From positions 29,413,458 through 29,477,457 of the forward strand of contig OX155952.1 of assembly GCA_944548615.1 (NCBI GenBank): a stretch of DNA of 64,000 nucleotides, given 5' to 3'. The first letter of the stretch is position 1, and each line of letters begins with the position of its first letter. Positions 56,960-64,000 of the stretch are shown here, piece after piece. The notes below the pieces were generated by a model, which saw only the letters and a program-made list of their open reading frames with translations, ran no database searches and was not told the origin of the DNA. This DNA comes from Micropterix aruncella. Its lineage: Eukaryota > Arthropoda > Insecta > Lepidoptera > Micropterigidae. Position numbers and translations under genes: made by a program.

Positions 56960-58120
56960 AGCATTGACGGGTGTTGATAACTACTGGCGAACCCGGGAGT
57001 TATAACGACATCGTCCAATTCTGTATTCTTTGGAGTGAAGGTAAATACTTGATGGACAACAATATCCACGGTCAAACTACGCTAACAGTCCTGGAGAGTC
57101 CAACGCTTTACCGCGTCCGCGAGGCACTGGAAAGTGCAACTAAGCGGGCTATCCTCACGCCCTTAAAATCAGATATGGACGGATTTCTCCATCCTCCAGT
57201 TTGGTCACAGATTCGAGTTCGCTTGCGCGGCCTCTACTTGATGTTAGCGATCGCGGACAGCGGCGCAATTCGCCTGTCAACCTCACACGAAATCGAGTGG
57301 CAAACGGATCGTTTCAAAGAGGGTTGACATCAGGCCAACATCAACCCCCTGCTTAGGAAACGAATATGCCCAGACTCCCCCGGTTATCTGACTGAGTGCA
57401 CCGTCGATTGGCTAACGCTACACAATGCGCAAACCGCCCAGTACCGCCCGAGGCGTTCACCCAGATTGACACCTCCGATCCCGCCTGTCCTCGACTGGGA
57501 TTATAGTGACAAACAGAGTTCACTACCGAATGGGACCGGAGGAGGCTACCGAATGGACAGGTTCCGCAGGTTGGGTGACATTCACAATAGGATTACCAGG
57601 TTCAAAAATAAACTAGTCATTACGGGCTCTAGGTTAGCAAAAGTGACTAAATCTTTCATTGAAGACGGTGTCCGCTTTTATAACACTTTGCCTGAGGAAC
57701 TAACCCTTTTACCAGACACTAAATTTAGAAAAATTGTTAAAGATACTTTGTGCTCTAAAGGCTATTATAAAATTGAAGATTTTTTAAGCGATACATTGGT
57801 CTGGTCAAGTAGCTATTGTGTAGCATAGATATGAAAACCATTTGTAAAGTGTTATTATTATTATTATTATTACTATTACGTAAAGCCATTAATTATATAG
57901 TGTAGTAATCGATGGTAAAGCCTACAAGCAAGGCATAAATGTCTAGAAACATAAGACGTTCGGAAAGTACTGTAAGTCGACTTCGAATAAAAAATATATC
58001 TATCTATCTATCTAATGGGAGCGGGACCGTGAGTTGGGCCGACCTAAGATAACAGAAAGGTCATCAGGCCCAAGTTGCATGGAACCGTTAGGTACCAAAA
58101 TGAGGAAGCAGATGCCCTAG
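56960..58120 (+). repeat. Repeat family 'R', copy 5, split by LINE relic E
   Basis: It carries CTGGCGAACCCGGGAGTTATAACGAC, GGCACTGGAAAGTGCAACTAAGCGGGC, GCTTGCGCGGCCTCTAC, TATCGCGGACAG-like TAGCGATCGCGGACAGCGG and CAACATCAACCCCCTGCTTAGG. After LINE E it resumes with ACCGTGAGTTGGGCCGACC at 58028. The 118-codon frame at 56971-57327 has no counterpart in other copies, so I treat it as chance. Confidence 0.7.
57557..58013 (+). mobile_element. LINE relic E with (ATCT)n tail and 5-bp TSD
   Basis: It lies between AATGG repeats (57552-57556 and 58014-58018). The frame ending at 57828 reads HNRITRFKNKLVITGSRL, SFIEDGVRFYNTLPEELTLL, FRKIVKDTLCSKGYYKIEDF and a stop. This is the C-terminal tail of a LINE pol, similar to LINE D. 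The 3' UTR ends CTTCGAATAAAAAATATATC followed by (TATC)n. Only the last ~90 codons remain, with no stop in frame, so it is a relatively recent truncated insertion. Confidence 0.8.
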
Positions 58121-58875
58121 CTAGAAAAAGGTCTTCAAATCCCTTCCCCAGGCCTTCGAAAGCCCAGACTTTCTCTTAAAAGTGTCCGGTCAGTATTTTC
58201 GTGCAATCCGCGTTCAAGGTCAAGAAGTTGCTTCGGTGTAGCAGAGTTTTTTGCCAGAGGCGCCTGCCGAGTTGTGGCAGACAAAAGAAGCTGCTCGAAA
58301 TGAAATTGTATGGCAGATAGCACCTTCATGTCGCGTCTCGGGCGGGCGACCATCCCTGTGTACGTGAAGTAGGCCTACACACGGAGCTACGCAGGTACGC
58401 GTATCTAATCAGGCTGACCAGCGCGTGCAGCGTGTCGAGCGCGCTCGCTCGCCTGACCCCGCTCTTCATTACTTTAATTAAATGTGTAATGTTCTGCAAC
58501 GCACGGTTTGCAAATTTCCTACCGCGTACATGTCGGCTTTATTACGCCATGACTCATGTCCGAGGGCCTACCTGATAACAGGGAACGGACACTGAATTAA
58601 TAATAATATCCCTACTAAATGCACGAGCATTAGCCGTAAATTACTCACATCGCACGCATAAGATGCGGTAGGTAAGACAGTACGTGTGCGTGTGATTGTG
58701 GATTATATTTAATTTATTGGTCAATTGATTTTATTATTTATTTATTTACCTATTTATATACGTAATATTAGTCAGTTAGTTAGTATTTAATTTAAATAAG
58801 CCTCGTTTAGTTTTTAGAATTTTTCGTCCCACCTCGAACCATTAGAGCTCCTCGAGCATTCAAATTGCAACGCGT
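58121..58875. other. Non-coding, GC-richer, unrecognised
   Basis: It includes a CpG-rich stretch at 58380-58470 (GCGCGTGCAGCGTGTCGAGC). The 72-codon minus frame at 58135-58353 has no recognisable domain. No repeat match within the window. Confidence 0.4.
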
Positions 58876-58881
58876 AAATAC

Positions 58882-59166
58882 ACGGCCCGGTGGCATAGTG
58901 GTTAGGCCGCCTGATCTTACATTGTAAGGTCCCGGGTTCGATTTCCGGCTGGGTCACCATTTTCCGTTGGGATCAAATTAACGGAATTGCATTTTCAAAT
59001 CTGTCGATCGAATGCAATAACAAGACACACACTTACACACATATTACACGCACACATATATATAACACGTCATAGTAGGGTTGGTTGTAAGAGATTGTCA
59101 AATGACAATAAACCCGCCCATTGTGACATTTCACAATAAAGAGTATAAACAAACAAACAAACAAAC
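58882..59166 (+). mobile_element. tRNA-derived SINE, copy 2, with TSD
   Basis: Flanked by AAATAC (58876-58881 and 59167-59172). The tRNA-like head is complete: box A GGTGGCATAGTGGTTAGG, an anticodon arm GATCTTACATTGTAAGGTC, and box B GGGTTCGATTTCC, ending GGCTGGGTCACC. The body and (CAAA)n tail match 41421-41660. Transcription would be by RNA polymerase III; mobilisation would need a partner LINE. Confidence 0.92.
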
Positions 59167-59172
59167 AAATAC

Positions 59173-60737
59173 TAATTATGCATGAAATGCCCCTATGTAA
59201 CGTCCTATGGCCGTATATGATACTAGGTTAGATCATATATACATTAATTGATTTAATCATATTGCTTATATAATAAAATTATTTAACTTAATTAAAATTG
59301 AGCTAAGAACAAAAAGTTTTAACTTTTCATTTTATGAGAAGTTAAGGTTCTACTTGAAAAGAAAGTAGTATGGAAATAAAGTAAGGTAAGAAATAAAGTA
59401 ATTTTAATTAAGCAGCGGCACAAAATCTACCAAAGAACGATACAACGATTACATTGAAGAGGCCATAAATAACAAAACCAGTCTTAATGTTACACTCATC
59501 ATGTAATAGCTCATGTAATAACATACAAGTAATATTAATAGCAAGTAATATTAATAGTAATAGCTCATCATGTAATAGCATACAAGTAATAGCTCCAAAT
59601 CGAAGAATTTTCTCACTGTGGTCTCTATCTGAATAGATAATACCGACATGGTAATCACCTGATAAACATCTGATTGAAAGATTTATCTAATTCGACAGGA
59701 CCTTATCCAGACTATGTTCGGGGGGAGGGGGGGGGGGGCATTCATTGAAACAACGCGCGCGGCATCCATCAAATTGGAATAAAAAAAAATATAATACGCC
59801 GGATTTCGTGGGGAGGGATACATCTCAACCTCCTCCCTGGATACGTGTCAGTACCTACTTGGCCAAAACATCCATATGTAGAATGTGATCGCTTAAAGGG
59901 CATCAATAAAGTAAAAAGTTATGAGAACGTCCATCGATATGGATGGAGCCCATCGGAGAATGTTTACCATTTAAAAAAGCAAGGTATATAAAATATGCCA
60001 AGTCTAGAATATGCCGGAACAAAATATTGTAATATGTTATTATGCTATTTGAAGAATATTATTTTGACCACACATCTTAATAAGACCTTGAGACATTTTT
60101 GCTCGTAAGTACCTTCTACAAGATAGAGGAATTTGTAAATTATTGCATTCGGAAACAATTATCTGATTATACGTATTTAATATTTCCTTTGTTTTTTAAT
60201 TGCCACGTTGAGTATTCTTGTTCTTAAGATTATTTTTATTCTGTTTTTTTAATTACTTTTTTTACAATTTCCTGTAAGTATTATTGTAATTATTATATTG
60301 TTAGTGTGTCTAATTTTATACTCTTTATGATTATACGCCTAAATGGCAAAATATGCATATCTGAATTACATATGTAACGATAACACCTCTACATTGCCAT
60401 AACTGGCAATAAAGGGATACAGTATTCTATATCTATGTATATTTATACTGTAGAAGCTGCAGACACCTTTTTAGTCTCTCTATCGGAAAAGGATAGGCTG
60501 TCTTTTGATTTTGGTATTCTCCCTCATATCCTTCTAATTTTATTTTGGAAATAGCAGGGTATATTGGAGAATATGATGCTCTTTCTATGCTCCGAATATT
60601 GGCAGTAAAGTGCTGCTTTAAGCTCTAAGCTTGTCTAGTATTTCTTAATAATAAAATAATAATAAATCAACGATACCTCTATAGACTACTACATTATTAT
60701 TCTGCTGGCGGAACTTATAAAAGCATCATTAGCCCAG
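59173..60737. other. Non-coding; minisatellite, poly-G tract, LINE-like tail
   Basis: AAGTAATATTAATAG-type units repeat at 59520-59595. A G-rich tract lies at 59719-59738. Near 60380-60420 the sequence ATTGCCATAACTGGCAATAA AGGGATAC resembles a LINE 3' terminus. No gene recognised. Confidence 0.45.
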
Positions 60738-61277
60738 TTAAGGCGACATGGGATCTCAGAAAAATATCCGAATTGGGCGGACACGCAAATAAATAGGCGG
60801 GGTCAACTTTGTAGGGTTTGACCAATAAAAATCCAGCGTTGACTAAGCGTCAGGCACAATTCCACGTCAGCTCGCGCCGGTGACCGACCAGCAAGTGGTG
60901 ATATAAGGGTATTAATGGTAAAGCATATTTAGCGTAACTCTCAGAGCGCTCTCACGTTTTAAAAATTGTAATTAATTTAGTGTCTAAATAAAAAATGTAG
61001 CCAAGCGCGACGCTAGCAAATTAACCAGTCAATATAATAAAATTAAAATAAAACACACTCACCACTTACATTTAATCGCGCCTGAAAGTTTTCGAAATCA
61101 GTTTAAAGCTTTAATGTTCAAGGCGATGAGCAACTTTTTTGAATCCAAATTGTAAATTGGTCACTTATCGAGGGATTCGCTTAAAAACTGTTTTTAAATT
61201 AATTCTTATATTTAAAAAAAAAATGTAAAACTACAATTTTTCAGGTATGGCTGTTCCCAGGTATCATGCCTCCTTAA
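60738..61277. mobile_element. TTAA-flanked MITE, copy 2 (inverted)
   Basis: The element runs 60742-61273 with TTAA at 60738-60741 and 61274-61277. The left end GGCGACATGGGATCTCAG matches the inverted right end of copy 1; the right end, reverse complemented, reads GGAGGCATGATACCTGGGAA and matches copy 1's left end. Length 532 bp, no coding frame. Confidence 0.8.
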
Positions 61278-61359
61278 ATTCAACGTTTGACGTAAATAAC
61301 TGATAATGTTTCGAAACATGGCAAAGATGTTCATGAGGTGTACTGATCCACATACTAAA

Positions 61360-61690
61360 TGTCACTATAACTTCTAAACGCTTCAAGCGAATTAGGAATA
61401 TTTGGTATTGTTAAAATCGTTATGTCATCTCGAGTGTCATAGGGAACCTAAACAGTCCAAATGTCAAATTAATAGCTAGCCAAATGCCTAAATGTCAATA
61501 TACATCAATATACAAATGTCTAAATGTCAATATACAAATGTCTAAATGTCAATATACAATGAGATAAATACATCGATACATCGTTTTGTATCAAATGATA
61601 GCTCTAATTGAGTAGATTCTGAAAATATATAATTATCTTATATGGATAAATATATAAACAACAAATATTTCAAAAAAAGCGTAATAAAAA
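61360..61690 (+). repeat. Dispersed repeat family 'S', copy with internal tandem
   Basis: It has ATAACTTCTAAACGCTTCAA, TTGGTATTGTTAAAATCGTTAT and GTATCAAATGATAGCTC in family order. Between them lies a tandem run of AAATGTCTAAATGTCAATAT units (61475-61560). Confidence 0.65.
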
Positions 61691-61986
61691 TAATTATAAA
61701 TGCAATAGTTCACTTTCTGTAACGGCAGATGATATGAAAAAATATTTGTGACATTTTTGTAGAGAATTTTATAAGGTTTATATTTTTTTATCTCTAACAG
61801 TTAGCAAGATATAATCAAAAAACTAAATCGGAGCGCCAATTCTCCAAGATGGCGGCTCGAGCGCAACAAATCGAAAAAGCGATTTTTAGTATAGTTAACA
61901 GTACATATCAATGAACATCTATGGCAGCTTTTAAAACATTATCAGTTATCAGCAACTCTCAAAATTGTATCCTATTCAACCGGGAT

Positions 61987-62259
61987 ACATATCGCACCTC
62001 CGATCAAATAAAGTAATAACTTGAAAAGTTACAATTATGGTGTTTCTTTATAAAAAGTATCGCCATTTCTGATTTTACCTCCCAAAAAAAAAATAACTGT
62101 TACTTCGCTAGTGCCATTGACGAATTAGCGACGTAACTTTAATTATCAAGTTATTTAATTATCAAATATGTACTTTTATTAAAAAGATAATTTTATAAAG
62201 AAACACCATAACTGAATTTTTTCAAGTTATTACTGTATTTGATCGGAGGTGCGATATGT
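61987..62259. mobile_element. Fold-back MITE, ~70-bp arms
   Basis: ACATATCGCACCTCCGATCA at 61987 is mirrored by TGATCGGAGGTGCGATATGT ending at 62259. The arms continue through AATAACTTGAAAAGTTACAA / TTTTTTCAAGTTATTA and TATGGTGTTTCTTTATAAA. The central ~130 bases contain a second, weaker palindrome. No coding frame. Confidence 0.8.
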
Positions 62260-62339
62260 GGCAATCACACTCTAGTGAGCGACCCGTATAATATTATGAT
62301 AGGATGATGAAATTAACGATTAAATTAACCTACTAATTA

Positions 62340-62680
62340 GAGATGAAGGCGCAGCACATGAAAAAGGAGGAGGCCTACCCCTCCCTCCCCGCGGAAGGAT
62401 GATTCGTGGCAAGCATTTTGTTTAGCTCTGCCGGCCCGCGCCGCCTTTGTGAGCCAGGGCCTGACACCACCGTCCCTCGCTATAATTTGTCTTGCCATCC
62501 CGAAAGGTTTTTATTCAATTTACGGCGACGATTAATAACCAGAGGACTCTGGACGTTGCCATCCTTTATCAAGATAAATACAACAGCTTCATTAGTTACG
62601 CCTTCACACGCTCGCTCGCTGCAAGGTAGGTAGGCAGTCATCGGAGGAGAGGCGGTCGAGAGATAAAGCGTTTTAGCATA
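62340..62680. other. GC-rich non-coding island
   Basis: CTCCCTCCCCGCGGAAGGATG, GCCGGCCCGCGCCGCCTTTG and a following mixed block up to CTGCAAGGTAGGTAGG contrast with the AT-rich surroundings. The 75-codon frame has no recognisable domain. It could be a CpG-rich promoter, an untranslated exon (GGTAGGT is donor-like) or conserved regulatory DNA. Confidence 0.3.
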
Positions 62681-64000
62681 GCAAAGTATTGCAAGAGCTG
62701 ACAGGACGATATACAGACATATTAGTGACAATTAGCTTTGAAAATGCCGAGAAAGCCTTGACTTGTCTTCCAGTTCTACACCAAACTGTTAGAATGATCA
62801 AACTGAAATAAATATTCGTGATTGCAGACAATAACGAAACACTTGTAGACATCTCAAATGGTCTAAAAATGATCGCAGACAAGACAGATACCGCCACCAC
62901 CGATTGCCAACCCGGATCTTGGGTAAACCGGGGTACCTTCCCCGGGCTGCAATTCAAGGGGGCGCCAAATTCATTTGTTTAAAAAAAACTTATTTCACTG
63001 AAGCACCTAGCATCCAGGGTGCGTTGTGCCATCGATTGTTCATTTGGTTTTGGTACGCTTCCCAAGATTTTGGTACCCATCCTATATTTTTGAAAGCGTT
63101 CGCAGCGTTCGCAGTGTTCGCAGTGTATTGCCCTGACTCGTTCACGAGGACTAATTTCCGATTTTAGTTCAGGAAGAAACGCAATCAAGCCCTTTGTCTC
63201 TTTCCAGTTTCAATTTTGAATTTTTGTTTATATATTTATTGTATAAACAGCTGCAAATAAATATTTTATTTTTTATTACACGCCAACGCATCAAGTGTAT
63301 CGATGTCGGTATAAAGGTAGCGAGAGACGAATAGCAATGATGCAAAAATGATGGGAGATAGAGCAAAGAAATTGTATGCCGGAGGACGATATTTGAAATG
63401 TTATACGTCTAACCTGCACCAGAAACTACAGACCGGCAAAAATAGAGAGTAAAATAAAGTGTTAAGCGGAGTAAAAACATACTGAAAATAAGAGAAGAGT
63501 AAATTCGAGGAGCGTGATACATCGGGTTTATTAAAAAGATGAGTTTCTAATGGTTTTAAGTACTTGTCTCGGAGCCGAAAACATCTATAAAAAAAACATT
63601 TATAGAAAATATACAAAAACCTCCTTTTAGCAGGCGCATAATGTGTTTTTTAAAGTGATACATAATCCATAACTAATCTTGGATTCAGTGTCGTGTGAGG
63701 ATTTTTTATGACATTAGCGAAGCTGTTAATACCCATAGATAATAGGAGACAATAATAAAGAGACCCAACCAAGATACTGAAGTCATCTGTCTCATATAAA
63801 CGAAATTTTCAATATCGAAATTATTATCGAAAATTTTATCAAAGCTATACATCTACTGCTTTTATAACTAAGATAATAAAGAGGTTGTATTTATACCTAT
63901 CAGTATGCCTTTTGATTTATTGATATCTGAGTTAAGAATTTACAATTATTTGTTTAATTTAAATGTAATTCTTACGAAATGTTTTAAAAAAAATAAGTTC
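62681..64000. other. Non-coding to window end; small minisatellite
   Basis: Three 10-base units GCGTTCGCAG / TGTTCGCAG lie at 63098-63126. Open frames at 62904-63167 and 63401-63616 have no recognisable domain. Nothing else supported. Confidence 0.4.

Noticed and set aside
56971..57327. 118-codon plus frame in R copy 5
   Set aside because: Other R copies have stops and indels throughout the aligned part, so no conserved protein is implied.
58882..58960. Possible genuine tRNA gene
   Set aside because: The head is followed by a conserved SINE body and (CAAA)n tail with TSD, and a second copy with a damaged anticodon arm exists; it is a SINE.
62904..63188. Overlapping 69-87-codon frames on both strands
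   Set aside because: No domain; partly generated by the short GTTCGCAG tandem repeat.

Overview
This is a eukaryotic, AT-rich, repeat-dense window, almost certainly from an insect and most likely a moth or butterfly. The reasons are two ecdysteroid-kinase-like genes with short exons and GT-AG introns, Lepidoptera-type Helitrons (5' TC..TACTAATATTATAAA, 3' hairpin then CTAG), a tRNA-derived SINE, mariner, piggyBac-type and hAT-type elements, and several LINE lineages. No bacterial genes, operons or CRISPR arrays are present.

Layout. Positions 1-11.6 kb hold the only host genes that look intact: two convergent EcKinase-like (EcKL/CHK) genes, one on + (1484-7248, one 4.5 kb intron) and one on - (11430-9456, one 0.74 kb intron). 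They are separated by a 370-bp (TA)n microsatellite and by a degraded duplicate of the second gene's 3' flank. Positions 11.9-16.2 kb hold two fold-back elements and a hAT-type element with an 8-bp target duplication; that element carries a nested 5'-truncated LINE with a restriction-like endonuclease domain. Positions 17-23 kb hold LINE relics, a copy of an unclassified ~0.8 kb repeat family ('R'), a Helitron split by a nested LINE, and an internally deleted mariner. At 23.9-24.9 kb on - there is a multi-exon relic with phase-compatible splice sites and duplicated exons; its last exon resembles the start of the Mutator-like transposase domain. A ~470-bp near-perfect inverted repeat lies beside it. 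Positions 25.5-48 kb are mostly non-coding, with scattered repeats: a second mariner, a second R copy, tandem Helitrons, a SINE, an ~88-bp minisatellite, a LINE RT fragment, a possible solo LTR and a 5S-rRNA-derived sequence.

Positions 49.8-56.3 kb hold a full-length two-ORF LINE on - with a 12-bp target duplication. Its ORF1 stop and ORF2 start overlap as ATGA. ORF2 is split by a 1441-bp TTAA-flanked piggyBac-like insertion. The LINE itself landed inside an R-family copy. Positions 57-64 kb hold a further R copy with a nested LINE tail, a second SINE, a second TTAA MITE, a fold-back MITE and a GC-rich non-coding island.

Working together: the two EcKL genes probably encode cytosolic small-molecule kinases (ecdysteroid or xenobiotic phosphorylation) and belong to a tandemly expanding family. 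Almost everything else is a layered record of transposition, and the order of insertions can be read from target-site duplications and nesting. All family calls come from motif recognition by eye; no database search was run.
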